Made by a program: the position numbers and the translations under genes. DNA of 64,000 nt, from contig NZ_JAASQO010000015.1 of NCBI RefSeq assembly GCF_011762095.1, forward strand, positions 1 to 64,000, given 5' to 3'. Source of the DNA: Parvibaculum indicum. GTDB taxonomy: Bacteria; Pseudomonadota; Alphaproteobacteria; Parvibaculales; Parvibaculaceae. Below the pieces are notes generated by a model that ran no database searches, was not told where the DNA came from, and saw only the letters and a list, made by a program, of their open reading frames with translations. This document shows, piece after piece, positions 24,433 through 32,467 of the stretch; positions within the stretch are counted from its first letter, which is position 1; the number at the start of each line of letters is the position of its first letter.

Positions 24433-24630
24433 TCAACCATTTATTCTGTCGCCGATCAGCGTGCGCAGAGAGGCAAGGGATACAGACCCCATCTGCGGCA
24501 GGGAAAGAAGGTCGCGATCGCTCCACTGCGCCGCCTCTTCCAGGGTGAAGATGCCGCCATGCCTCAGCGCATTGACGGCCCGGGGCGCCAGATCCAGCTC
24601 TTCAAGCGACGTTCCTTCGGTGCGTTCCAT
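24433..24630 (-). CDS. Small stand-alone RNA polymerase alpha-CTD-like protein, about 65 aa
   Basis: The whole protein resembles the helix-hairpin-helix C-terminal domain of RNA polymerase alpha: SLEELDLAPRAVNALRHGG, then FTLEEAAQWSDRDLLSLPQ, then GSVSLASLRTLI. In alpha this domain binds DNA and activators. Here it is free-standing, with no N-terminal assembly domain. GGAGG at 24641-24645 serves either ATG 24630 (10 nt spacing) or ATG 24636 (4-5 nt). It is co-directional with the siderophore-interacting reductase gene 27 bp downstream and lies below a Fur-like site at 24701. A role as a transcription modulator is inference; a generic DNA-binding HhH protein is the alternative. Confidence 0.75.
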   Translation of the reverse strand: MERTEGTSLEELDLAPRAVNALRHGGIFTLEEAAQWSDRDLLSLPQMGSVSLASLRTLIGDRING

Positions 24631-24700
24631 CGTCATCGGACCTCCTCAACAACTCCGTTCATCGCGGTCGACAAGTATCGACCCGGATTTGACCCTAGTT

Positions 24701-24719
24701 GCGATTGATTTTCAATATC
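24701..24719. promoter_or_regulatory. Fur-like site in divergent promoter
   Basis: GCGATTGATTTTCAATATC matches the 19-bp Fur consensus at 14 positions when read on the minus strand. It sits between the alpha-CTD-like/reductase pair (leftward) and two unknown genes (rightward). It overlaps the 17-bp motif TTGCGAWTKATTNTCAA (24699-24715), also seen at 31338 and 62121. Confidence 0.6.
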
Positions 24720-24766
24720 AAATCTGGTTTGTTGCGAATGCGATCCTTCGGAAACCGGAGACGAGG

Positions 24767-25273
24767 ATGCCGACACCGCCGCCCACCTACCCCGCCGACA
24801 CGCCGCTTTCGGACTTGAAGACACCGGAGCTGCTGCTGACGACGACCTTGAGACTCTTCGCCGAAGCCTGGCGACGGCCGGGCGAAGACTGCCCGGACTG
24901 GCGCGGCGGCCTTCTGTCCGCCGGACTGCCCGTCTGGGGAACATCCGCATTCGACGGGCTCATCAACATGGTCGCCGCCGCGACGCGGCGTCCGCTCGAT
25001 GTGCGCTGTCCCCGCAGCAAGGTGCTGAGCATGGATGAAGGACGGCTGCTACAGGTCGTCAGCCTGTTCCAGCACGGACAGCCGGAGCCGGCCAAGGCCG
25101 CGCTGGGTGCCTGGCTGCCCCCGGCGGCGCAGCGCATGGCGGCGGTTCCCGCCGAAGCGTTCGCCCGGGCGCTGAAAGAGAGCGGCCTTGTCGTTCCAAT
25201 GCGGCGAGACCCGGTCGGGCGGCCCGCCGCCTATCTGATCCATGCCAATCCGGGGCTGCAACTGGTGCAATAG
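24767..25273 (+). CDS. Unknown protein, 168 aa, paralogue of the next gene
   Basis: Not recognised. The frame starts at ATG 24767, with GGAGACGAGG just upstream. It is soluble, with no signal peptide or membrane segment. Its middle part (RRPGEDCPDW, GTSAFDGLINMVAAATRR, DVRCPRSKVLSMDEGRLL) matches the same pattern in the following gene, so they look like tandem duplicates that diverged. It lies next to a Fur-like site and within a siderophore cluster, which suggests a role in iron metabolism. No function is claimed. Confidence 0.75.
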   Translation: MPTPPPTYPADTPLSDLKTPELLLTTTLRLFAEAWRRPGEDCPDWRGGLLSAGLPVWGTSAFDGLINMVAAATRRPLDVRCPRSKVLSMDEGRLLQVVSLFQHGQPEPAKAALGAWLPPAAQRMAAVPAEAFARALKESGLVVPMRRDPVGRPAAYLIHANPGLQLVQ

Positions 25274-25282
25274 CGGATCGCC

Positions 25283-25738
25283 ATGCGGGCCGCCTTCCTG
25301 GCCCGACGAACTGCCGAACGACGCGGTAAAATGAGAACGACCATCGAACAGGATATCGCAATCAGCGCGATCCGGTGCTGCCACGCCGCCCGTAGCCGTG
25401 GCGAGGACAATGTCCTGCCCTGCCTTTATGCCGCGCTGGAATCCCATGGCTGCGGCCTTCTCGCGCCGGCTTTTCTCGGGCTCGTCGAGGCCTGCGAATA
25501 TTGCATGGGGCGCGATTTCTGCCCCGGCTCCGCCGAACGGTTTTCCGCCGACGAATGCCAGATCCTTGCGCTGCTCGACGATCCGGCGCATGGCGGGATC
25601 TCTTTCGCGCACGGTCCCCATGCGCGCAGCGGCCTCGAACTGCTCGTCAGCGCGGCGGCGTCGACGAGCTTCCTGATAGAAAGGGAATGCGCCGGACCCA
25701 CGAACCGTTCTAGTGCCCCTGGGCACCCTTCCAGGTGA
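25283..25738 (+). CDS. Unknown Cys-rich protein, up to 151 aa, paralogue of the previous gene
   Basis: Not recognised. It starts 9 bp after the previous stop if ATG 25283 is used; ATG 25331 (MRTTIEQDIAISAIRCC) is an equally good start. It carries seven or so cysteines (IRCCHAA, CEYCMGRDFCPGS, SADECQ). The frame of conserved positions (GED, then AF-GL, a DF/DV-CP segment, DE-LL) is shared with the upstream gene. Clustered Cys in CEYCMGRDFC could bind a metal, which would suit an iron locus. Its 3' end overlaps the convergent DUF2218 gene by 29 bp. Confidence 0.65.
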   Translation: MRAAFLARRTAERRGKMRTTIEQDIAISAIRCCHAARSRGEDNVLPCLYAALESHGCGLLAPAFLGLVEACEYCMGRDFCPGSAERFSADECQILALLDDPAHGGISFAHGPHARSGLELLVSAAASTSFLIERECAGPTNRSSAPGHPSR

Positions 25739-26003
25739 TCTCCGGTTTTTCCCGCCAGGCGAAGCGCTTCAAATGATCTTCGAGGATGAATTTGAGGCGG
25801 CCGACATTTTCCTCGTCGTCGGTTTCGCACCGCATAAAGAGCGCGCCCGCTTCCGCCTTCAATTCGCAACGCCCCGGCTGGAAATCGACCTCGCCGGATA
25901 TCTCGTCATACTCCGCGGGCACCTTGTGCCGGAAATGCTTGCAGAGCTGAGCGATATATTTCGACGCGTGTTCGGTTTCCACGCGGGCCTCGACAACGAA
26001 CAT
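25710..26003 (-). CDS. DUF2218 family protein, 97 aa
   Basis: Small soluble protein with the DUF2218 pattern: ARVETEHASKYIAQLCKHF, HKVPAEYD, then RCELKAEAGALFMRCE, ending HLKRFAWREKPEITW. Family members are commonly found beside siderophore receptors and SIP reductases, but their function is unknown. ATG 26003 has GGAGGAG directly upstream; the longer in-frame TTG at 26024 is not favoured. It is the last gene of the ABC importer series, starting 30 bp after the ATPase stop. Confidence 0.88.
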   Translation of the reverse strand: MFVVEARVETEHASKYIAQLCKHFRHKVPAEYDEISGEVDFQPGRCELKAEAGALFMRCETDDEENVGRLKFILEDHLKRFAWREKPEITWKGAQGH

Positions 26004-26033
26004 CTTCTCCTCCAATAGCCTCAATTCGGCCCG

Positions 26034-26843
26034 TCAGCGCGAGCCCGGTTCGGTATTACGATGGACGGCCCGGTCGGCCAGCACGATGGGGAAGCCGAGC
26101 GAACAGCTTTCGACGCGCGCCGAAACGCCGTAGGCCTCTTCGATCAGATCGGGGGTCAGCACGTCCGTCGGCTCGCCCGCCGCCAGAAGGCCGCCCGAGC
26201 CGAGCAGGATCACCCGGTCGGCAAAACGCAGCGCAAGGTTGAGATCGTGTACGGCGAGCAGGCAGAGCGCGCCAGTCGCGCTCACGGTCGTGCGCACCGT
26301 TTCGAGAACGCGCAACTGCCAGCGCAAATCGAGCGCGCTGGTCGGCTCATCCAGAAGAAGCAGGCGGGGTTCGCGCACCAGCACCTGCGCAAGGCCCACC
26401 ATCTGGCGCTGGCCGCCCGACATCTCGCCCATGCGCCGCAGGGCAAGCTCGCGTATGTCGAGTTCGTCGAAAACGCGGTCGATCCGCTCTTCCACCGCCT
26501 CCCGGGTTTCCGATCCCGTGGCCATCGCCCGCGCCGCGCTCAACACGAGTTCGTAGGCGACGAGCGTCGTCGCCTGCGGCAATGTCTGCGGCAGGTAGCC
26601 GATGCGGCGCGCCCGGTCCGAGACGGCAAGCGCGGTGAGTTCCTCGCCGAAAAGGCTGATGGAGCCTTCATGGACGGGCCGAATGCCGATCAACGCCTTG
26701 AGCAGCGTCGACTTGCCGACCGCGTTGGGGCCGATCAACGCCACGAGCTTTCCGCCCTCAATGGCCGGGATCGTCAAGCGGTCGAACACATGCCGGGCGC
26801 CATAGCCGGCGGTGAGCCCCGATACGGCCAGCCCCTCCGTCAT
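26034..26843 (-). CDS. ABC transporter ATP-binding protein, siderophore/haem type (FecE-like), 269 aa
   Basis: ATPase of a class II (FecCDE/BtuCD-type) importer. Visible are Walker A GPNAVGKST, the Q-loop region YLPQTLP, the signature MSGGQRQMV, Walker B LLLLDEPTSALD and the switch His in LLAVHDLNLAL. Walker A has Ala where Gly is usual (GPNAVGKST), a common variant. It couples ATP hydrolysis to import of the siderophore or iron complex. Its ATG overlaps the permease stop in an ATGA (26840-26843). Confidence 0.95.
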   Translation of the reverse strand: MTEGLAVSGLTAGYGARHVFDRLTIPAIEGGKLVALIGPNAVGKSTLLKALIGIRPVHEGSISLFGEELTALAVSDRARRIGYLPQTLPQATTLVAYELVLSAARAMATGSETREAVEERIDRVFDELDIRELALRRMGEMSGGQRQMVGLAQVLVREPRLLLLDEPTSALDLRWQLRVLETVRTTVSATGALCLLAVHDLNLALRFADRVILLGSGGLLAAGEPTDVLTPDLIEEAYGVSARVESCSLGFPIVLADRAVHRNTEPGSR

Positions 26844-27901
26844 CCGAACCTCCGCTGCAGGACGATCAGCGTCACGAAAAGCGGGATGCCGGCCAGCGCG
26901 GTCACGATGCCGACCGGCAGGATGAGGCCCGGCACGATTACCTTGCTGGCCAGCGAGGCGAGCGAGAGCATCAGCGCGCCCGCCAGCGCAGCGCCGGGGA
27001 GGAAGAAACGATGATCCTCGCCCAGCGCAAGCCGGCTGATATGCGGCCCGACCAGCCCGACGAAACCCACCGTGCCGACGAAGGACACCGCGATGGCGCA
27101 GAGAAGGCTCGCCCGGACGAGAACGAGGATGCGCAACCGTTCCACCGCGATCCCCAGCGCACGCGCCTGATCCTCGCCCGCGCGCAGGGCTGTCATCTTC
27201 CAGACGTCGAAGAACGAGAAGACGGCGCAGACCGCGAAGACCAGCGTGACAATGGAAATCTTGTCCCAGTCGGCGCGACCGAGCGAGCCCATGGTCCAGA
27301 AAACGATCTGCTGGAGCGTGTCGCTGTCGGCGACGAACTGAACCAGCGAAACGAGCGCCTCCATCGCGAACAGAACCGCGATGCCGAAAAGCACGATCGT
27401 ATCGACGGTGGCGCCGTAGCTGCGCGAGAAGACGAGAATGAGCCCCGTCGCGCCCATCGCCGTCGCGAAGGCGCAGACCGGCACGATGACGTTTTGCGGG
27501 ATGCCGGGCAGCGCGATCCCGAACACGATGGCAAGCGATGCGCCCAGCGTGGCGGCGGCGGTGACGCCGAGCGTATAGGGGCTTGCCAGCGGATTGTTGA
27601 GGGAGGTCTGCATCTCCGCGCCCGCGAGGCCGAGCGTCGCCCCGACCAGAAGCGCCATCAGCGCATAGGGCAGGCGCACATCCCAGATGATGACCGATTG
27701 CGCCCGGGTGAGACTTTCCGGATCGAAGATGCCCGACACGACATCGCCCAGCGGCAACAGGGCCGGGCCGGTCGCCACGTCCCAGACGAAGGAGGTCAGC
27801 GTGGCGAGCACGAAGAAGGCCAGCACCGCCATGCGCCTGGCGGTGAAGGCGCGATAGGAATCGGCGAGGCTGACCTCCGCCTCGATGCGCGGGTCGTTCA
27901 C
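26840..27901 (-). CDS. FecCD-type ABC transporter permease, 353 aa
   Basis: Inner-membrane permease of the FecCD/BtuC family with about ten hydrophobic segments. Family blocks are RLPYALMALLVGATLGLAGA, MQTSLNNPLASPYTLGV, GFVGLVGPHISRL and the cytoplasmic coupling region near ALGIAVERLR. Only one permease gene is present, so a homodimer is expected. The GTG start at 27901 overlaps the stop of the binding-protein gene (GTGA, 27898-27901). Confidence 0.95.
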   Translation of the reverse strand: MNDPRIEAEVSLADSYRAFTARRMAVLAFFVLATLTSFVWDVATGPALLPLGDVVSGIFDPESLTRAQSVIIWDVRLPYALMALLVGATLGLAGAEMQTSLNNPLASPYTLGVTAAATLGASLAIVFGIALPGIPQNVIVPVCAFATAMGATGLILVFSRSYGATVDTIVLFGIAVLFAMEALVSLVQFVADSDTLQQIVFWTMGSLGRADWDKISIVTLVFAVCAVFSFFDVWKMTALRAGEDQARALGIAVERLRILVLVRASLLCAIAVSFVGTVGFVGLVGPHISRLALGEDHRFFLPGAALAGALMLSLASLASKVIVPGLILPVGIVTALAGIPLFVTLIVLQRRFG

Positions 27902-29028
27902 TGCGCTTTCTCCGGCAGGCTGGCCCAGAAGGCTCCCTCGAGCGGGACCGGCTGGAACCGCCGATACGCTTCGGCCAGCCTATGACGCGGATCGAGATCG
28001 GCAAAGAGGTCGGGGTGGAACCATTTCGCCATTTCCTGCAGGGCCACGACGTTGAAGGGCGAATTGTAGAAGTGATGCCATATAGCGTGGACATGGCCCT
28101 CGCGCACGGCATCGAGTTCGGCAAGGCCCGGACGCTCCATCGCCTCGGCCAGCGAGCGCTGCGCCATATCCATCGTCGCGCCGGTGCCCAGGATCACGCG
28201 GCCCTTGACGGGATCGCCCCAGGAAGAGCCGATGCCGGTCGCCACATAATGGTCGGGCTGAACCTGGAGGAGATGCTCGATCGAGACCGTGCCGACCACG
28301 CCGGGCACGAGGCCGATCGCGATATTGTCGCCGCCCGCCAGCCCGATGAAGCGGCCCAGCATGCCCTCGCCCATCGTCTCGCAGCACTGGTCGTGCAGGC
28401 CCACGCGGCTTTCGAGAAAGACCGTCGGACGCTCCTTCACATCGGCGAGGCGGCTTTCGACGATGTCGAGCTGCGCGGCATAGAATGCGTTGAAGGCCGC
28501 CGCCCTCTTTTCCCGGCCGAGAATCTCGCCCAGCAGCGCGATGCTTTTCGGCGTGTTGACGATCGGGTCCTGTCGGAAATCGATGAAGACGACGGCGACG
28601 CCCGCATCCTGCAGCGTCTCGATGACACGCGCGCTTTTTTCCGACGGGCCGTGGCCGCCGGAGATGCCGAAGATCGCCACGTCGGGCGCGAGCGAGATCG
28701 CCTTTTCGACGCTGAAGGTCTCCGTCGTGCTGCGGCCGATGGTCGGCAGCCTGGTCAGCGCCGGGAAGGCGTCGGCATATTGGTGATAGGTCGCCGGGTC
28801 GAGAAGTTCGAGATCGGCCATCATGCCGGAAAGCAGCGCGACGGGATCCTCCGGCTCCAATATGCCGAGCGCGGGCAGGAAACGCCCCTCGCCCAGCAGC
28901 ACCTTGTCCACATGGTCGGGCACGTTCACCTCGCGGCCCGCGAGATCGGTCACCATGCGCGCATTCGCCGGGCCAGCCATCAGGGGCAGGAGCAGGAACA
29001 GCGAGAGGGCTGCAAGGACAAGACGCAT
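27898..29028 (-). CDS. Periplasmic iron-siderophore binding protein (FecB/FepB-like), 376 aa
   Basis: Class III substrate-binding protein. A signal peptide (MRLVLAALSLFLLLPLMAGPANA) is followed by a start typical of the family (VTDLAGREVNVPDHVDKVLL), then APDVAIFGISG and VVFIDFRQDP in the linker region, and a late VREGHVHAIWHHFYNSP. It would carry the ferric siderophore from a TonB-dependent receptor to the FecCD-type permease encoded immediately downstream. The receptor gene at 29132 is upstream on the same strand, with a strong hairpin in the 103-bp gap. Confidence 0.93.
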   Translation of the reverse strand: MRLVLAALSLFLLLPLMAGPANARMVTDLAGREVNVPDHVDKVLLGEGRFLPALGILEPEDPVALLSGMMADLELLDPATYHQYADAFPALTRLPTIGRSTTETFSVEKAISLAPDVAIFGISGGHGPSEKSARVIETLQDAGVAVVFIDFRQDPIVNTPKSIALLGEILGREKRAAAFNAFYAAQLDIVESRLADVKERPTVFLESRVGLHDQCCETMGEGMLGRFIGLAGGDNIAIGLVPGVVGTVSIEHLLQVQPDHYVATGIGSSWGDPVKGRVILGTGATMDMAQRSLAEAMERPGLAELDAVREGHVHAIWHHFYNSPFNVVALQEMAKWFHPDLFADLDPRHRLAEAYRRFQPVPLEGAFWASLPEKAQ

Positions 29029-29074
29029 GGGACATCACCTTTCGTCGGATGGCGCTCCGTCCGGAACGCAGAAG

Positions 29075-29097
29075 AGGGCCGCCAGCATGGCGGCCCT
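29075..29097. terminator. Strong intercistronic hairpin between receptor and binding protein
   Basis: AGGGCCGCC and GGCGGCCCT are perfect 9-bp complements with a 5-nt loop. On the minus strand the stem is followed by TCTTCTG, only a poor U tract. It may attenuate transcription or protect the 3' end of the receptor mRNA, giving different levels of receptor and ABC importer. Confidence 0.5.
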
Positions 29098-29131
29098 GCA
29101 TCGCTCTTTCATGGGCGGGCGCGTGGCCCGG

Positions 29132-31300
29132 TCAGAAGTCCGCCTCGAGGGTGAACATCACATTTCGGGGCGCGCCGTAGAAGTTGAAAAGCCCCGGTCC
29201 GCCCACGCGCTCGTAATATTTCCGGTCGAGCAGATTATTGACCGAGAATGTCGCCTTCACGTTCTCCGTCACCTTGTAGCCGAGCTGCGCGTCGAGCGTG
29301 GCATAGCCCGGCCCTTCGATGACGCCATTGTAGAAGTCGCTGACCGCGCGTCCGCCACCGGCAATGTAAAGACCGTTGAGCACGCCGTCATCCGGACCGA
29401 AGCTGTAGCGCAGCCAGAGATTCGCATTGTGCTTCGGCGTATAGGTGCTGAAGGTCGTCCCGGAGGGCACCGACGGATCGTCCACATATTCGGTGACGGT
29501 GAAGGCATAACCGGCGAAGAGGTCGAGCTTCTCGGTCAGATTGCCGCTGATCTCCGCCTCGAAGCCTTCCGACTTCACTTCGCCGCCGGCGTAGTAGACG
29601 CCCGGGCTCGAGGGGTTTTGCACCACGCGGTCGGTCTGGTTCAGGCGGAAGACGGACAGGGCGCCGTTGAAGTCGCCGCCCATCATGCCGTCGAACTTCA
29701 CGCCCGCCTCGTAGTTTTCGCCCGTGACCGGCGTCGTGATCTGCGACTGCGGCTGGAAGATTTCGGCATAGCTGGCAAAGAGCGAAATGTTCTGCGTGAG
29801 GTCGTAGCTCACACCGGCAAAGGGCGTGAACTCGCCGTCGATGTCCTTGCGCTCGGATACGACGCCGGTGACGGTATCCGTGGTCTCGTTCTCATACCAG
29901 GTTTCGCGCGCGCCGAGCACGAGCGTCAGCCCCGCCATCGGGCGAATGCGGCCCTGCGCATAGATCCCGGTCTGGGTCGGCTCGCTCCTTGCCGGATTGC
30001 CATAGGGCATGGCCGGCTTCGGCACGGCATAGGGGTTCGGATTGTAAACGTCGTAGGAATAGGGAACCGCCCCTCGCCATTCTTCCACCGTCTGCTCGTA
30101 ATGGCGGTAATCCACACCGACCACGAATTCCTGCAACTGGCCGAAGGCCTGGAAGGGCATCACGACATTCGCGTCGGTGGAAAAGGTTTCCTCATCGTAT
30201 TTACGGGCGAGCCCGGCCATGCTGGTGGTCGTGGTCGTCGGCGGATTGATCGCCGTGCGGCCATAGGCATAGGCAAGCTCCACGTCGCGGTCGGAGTAGC
30301 GCGCGGAGAGATTGAGCTTGAAGCCGTTGTCGAACTCATGGCTGAACTTGGCGACGCTTTCGAAAATCTCGTTCTCGAAATTGTTCCATGACGCGCCGAC
30401 AAAGGTGGAGCGGTCGATGTCGAGCAGATTGCCGTTCGTGTCGACCGGCAGGCCGTTGAAGGGCACGGAATCGCGCTGCTGATGCCAGACGAAAAGGTCG
30501 AGCTTGGTCTTCGGGCCGAGATCGGCGCCGAGTGTGCCATAGACGACGCCGACCTGGTTCTCGTCCACATCGATGAAGCTGTCGCGGTCCTGATAGGCGG
30601 CGACGAGACGGGCGCGCAGCGCGCCGGATTCGACCAGCGGCGCGTTCACATCGCCTTCCACGCGGTAATTGTTCCAGGAGCCCGCCGACGCCTTGCCCTT
30701 CACGGCGAAGTCCTTATGCGCCTTCTTCAGGCCGAGATTGGCGATGCCGCTGATTTCGCCGGCGCCGGTGAAGAGACCGGCGGGACCGCGCAGAAACTCC
30801 ACACGGTCGGCAATGGCGAGATCGGGCTGCGTGCCGTAGATGCTCGACAGCGGCGCAGGCAGCCCCTCCACCGTCAGCGTATCGAGCTCGAAGCCGCGCG
30901 TGAAAATGCTCGACCGGCCCGGATCGTTGGTCAGCACCAGCATGCCCGTGGTGCGGCGCGCCGCATCTTCGAGCTGCGTCATGTTGAGTTCGTCCATCCG
31001 CTCGCGGGTGACGACGGAAACGGCCTGCGGAATCTCGCGGACGGAAGCGGGCGTCTTACCGCCCACCGTGGCGACGCTGCTGGTGAAGCTGTTCGTGCCT
31101 TCCGTGGTCTCCGGCGCGCCCTCGCCCTCGATGACGATGGGCGCCGTCACTTCCTCGGCCGCCCCGGCTTCCGCCGTGGCCGCGTCCTGCGCCTGCGCCG
31201 GACCGGCGAATGCCAGACCGAGCGCCAGAACCAGCGCGCCGGGCGCCGCGTGGCACATCAGACGCGCGCGGCGTCCCTTATCGTCGAAACTCTCAAACAT
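29132..31300 (-). CDS. TonB-dependent siderophore receptor (FhuE/FpvA-like), 722 aa
   Basis: Outer-membrane ferric-siderophore receptor. A signal peptide (ending near AGPAQAQ) is followed by the plug domain with VREIPQAVSVVTRERMDE, RRTTGMLVLTND, FTRGFELDTLTVEGLP and VEFLRGPAGLFTGAGEISG, wording typical of the hydroxamate-siderophore receptor group. The barrel ends NVMFTLEADF with a terminal Phe. It heads a series with the FecB/FecD/FecE-type genes and lies below two Fur-like sites. A divergent AraC regulator is at 31535. ATG 31300 is chosen because the signal peptide starts there. Confidence 0.94.
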   Translation of the reverse strand: MFESFDDKGRRARLMCHAAPGALVLALGLAFAGPAQAQDAATAEAGAAEEVTAPIVIEGEGAPETTEGTNSFTSSVATVGGKTPASVREIPQAVSVVTRERMDELNMTQLEDAARRTTGMLVLTNDPGRSSIFTRGFELDTLTVEGLPAPLSSIYGTQPDLAIADRVEFLRGPAGLFTGAGEISGIANLGLKKAHKDFAVKGKASAGSWNNYRVEGDVNAPLVESGALRARLVAAYQDRDSFIDVDENQVGVVYGTLGADLGPKTKLDLFVWHQQRDSVPFNGLPVDTNGNLLDIDRSTFVGASWNNFENEIFESVAKFSHEFDNGFKLNLSARYSDRDVELAYAYGRTAINPPTTTTTSMAGLARKYDEETFSTDANVVMPFQAFGQLQEFVVGVDYRHYEQTVEEWRGAVPYSYDVYNPNPYAVPKPAMPYGNPARSEPTQTGIYAQGRIRPMAGLTLVLGARETWYENETTDTVTGVVSERKDIDGEFTPFAGVSYDLTQNISLFASYAEIFQPQSQITTPVTGENYEAGVKFDGMMGGDFNGALSVFRLNQTDRVVQNPSSPGVYYAGGEVKSEGFEAEISGNLTEKLDLFAGYAFTVTEYVDDPSVPSGTTFSTYTPKHNANLWLRYSFGPDDGVLNGLYIAGGGRAVSDFYNGVIEGPGYATLDAQLGYKVTENVKATFSVNNLLDRKYYERVGGPGLFNFYGAPRNVMFTLEADF

Positions 31301-31339
31301 GGTATCGCCCCCAGCTCTTGAACCGGCTTGCGCCGTTTT

Positions 31340-31358
31340 GCGAATGATTATCAACTGA
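31340..31358. promoter_or_regulatory. Fur-like site upstream of the siderophore receptor
   Basis: Read on the minus strand, TCAGTTGATAATCATTCGC contains the intact Fur core GATAATCATT and matches 12 of 19 consensus positions. It lies 40 bp upstream of the receptor start and includes the 17-bp motif TTGCGAWTKATTNTCAA at 31338-31354. Confidence 0.6.
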
Positions 31359-31466
31359 GTAGCCTTCCCACGGAAATGGGACAAGGGGCGGGCCTTTGCC
31401 GACCGGTCAGAAGTCTTTGATATCCAATCAGTTTGCCGCTTCATCATGCCGTAATGGCGGTTTTTT

Positions 31467-31485
31467 AATAACGCTTCTCATTATT
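31467..31485. promoter_or_regulatory. Fur-like site between receptor and AraC gene
   Basis: Read on the minus strand, AATAATGAGAAGCGTTATT matches the 19-bp Fur consensus at 14 positions. It lies about 50-65 bp before the rightward AraC gene and would repress it under iron-replete conditions. Confidence 0.6.
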
Positions 31486-31534
31486 ATGTCAAAGGTATAG
31501 GCTGGGCGGGTTTGCAGAGGAACAGAGTTTGCGC

Positions 31535-32458
31535 ATGGCGCCCGCCGACCCACCGAGCCCCCGCACGGCCAGCATGGACTACCTGCCCCGGCAGGGGTTC
31601 CGGCTGATCGAATTGAGGGACGGGCTGAGCCTTCATTCCAGCGACGGGATGGAAAACGGTCTTTCCACGCCGCCCGCCCGCACGGCGAGCCGGCTGGTCT
31701 GTTCGCTCGTCCTCGACGGATCCCTGGAAGGCATTTACGACAATCATGTCGTCCCGTTCGGCGGGCATTCGGGCCCGGCCCGTCACAAGGCCTGCGGTAC
31801 GCTGGTGTCGCTGCGCGAGCCGGTCTCGTTTTCGCGGCGGGGCCTGCGCGGCACGCGCACGCGGAAGGTGAACATCACCCTGCAAATGTCATGGCTGGAA
31901 AAGACGGGCCTGCTGGAACTCGGGCGGCAATCGCCGATCGGGCGCTTCACGCGCAGCCATCTCGCGGTGCGGCACTGGGTGCCCAACCGCCGGGCCGTGC
32001 AGATCGCCGAGGAAATCCTGCGGCCTTGCCCCGTAACGCCGGAACTCGAAACGCTCTATCTGGAATCGCGCGCCATCGAGCTGCTGCTGGAGGGAACCGG
32101 ATCGCTGGCCGACCGGCCGGGCGATGCCGGGTCGGCCGGGCTGCGCCGCAAGGCGCGCGACATCGAGGATTTCCTGATCGCCCATCTCCACCAGCCGCTG
32201 ACGCTGGACGAGATCGCCAGGGCGCTCGCCATGAGCCCGAGCAGCCTGCAACGGGCCTGCCGCTCCGTTTACGGAACATCCGTTTTCGACCTGCTGAGAA
32301 AGCTGCGGCTCGACACCGCGCGGCACCGCCTCGCCGAAGAGGGGATCAGCGTGGCGGAGGCTGCCTATATCGCGGGCTATGGGAGCCCGGCCAATTTCGC
32401 AACCGCCTTCCGCCGCGCCTATGGCGTCTCGCCGTCGGAGGCCCGCCGGGCGCGCTGA
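31535..32458 (+). CDS. AraC-family transcriptional regulator (PchR-like), 307 aa
   Basis: AraC-type activator with a C-terminal double helix-turn-helix (LTLDEIARALAMSPSSLQRA and SVAEAAYIAGYGSPANFATAF) ending YGVSPSEARRAR. The N-terminal half (SWLEKTGLLELG, LAVRHWVPNRRAVQIAEEIL) matches regulators of siderophore receptors. It is divergent from a siderophore receptor and preceded by two Fur-like sites, so it probably senses the ferric siderophore and activates that receptor operon. ATG 31535 is used; a TTG at 31529 is better spaced from AGAGGA and is possible. Confidence 0.9.
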   Translation: MAPADPPSPRTASMDYLPRQGFRLIELRDGLSLHSSDGMENGLSTPPARTASRLVCSLVLDGSLEGIYDNHVVPFGGHSGPARHKACGTLVSLREPVSFSRRGLRGTRTRKVNITLQMSWLEKTGLLELGRQSPIGRFTRSHLAVRHWVPNRRAVQIAEEILRPCPVTPELETLYLESRAIELLLEGTGSLADRPGDAGSAGLRRKARDIEDFLIAHLHQPLTLDEIARALAMSPSSLQRACRSVYGTSVFDLLRKLRLDTARHRLAEEGISVAEAAYIAGYGSPANFATAFRRAYGVSPSEARRAR

Positions 32459-32467
32459 CGGTTTTCC

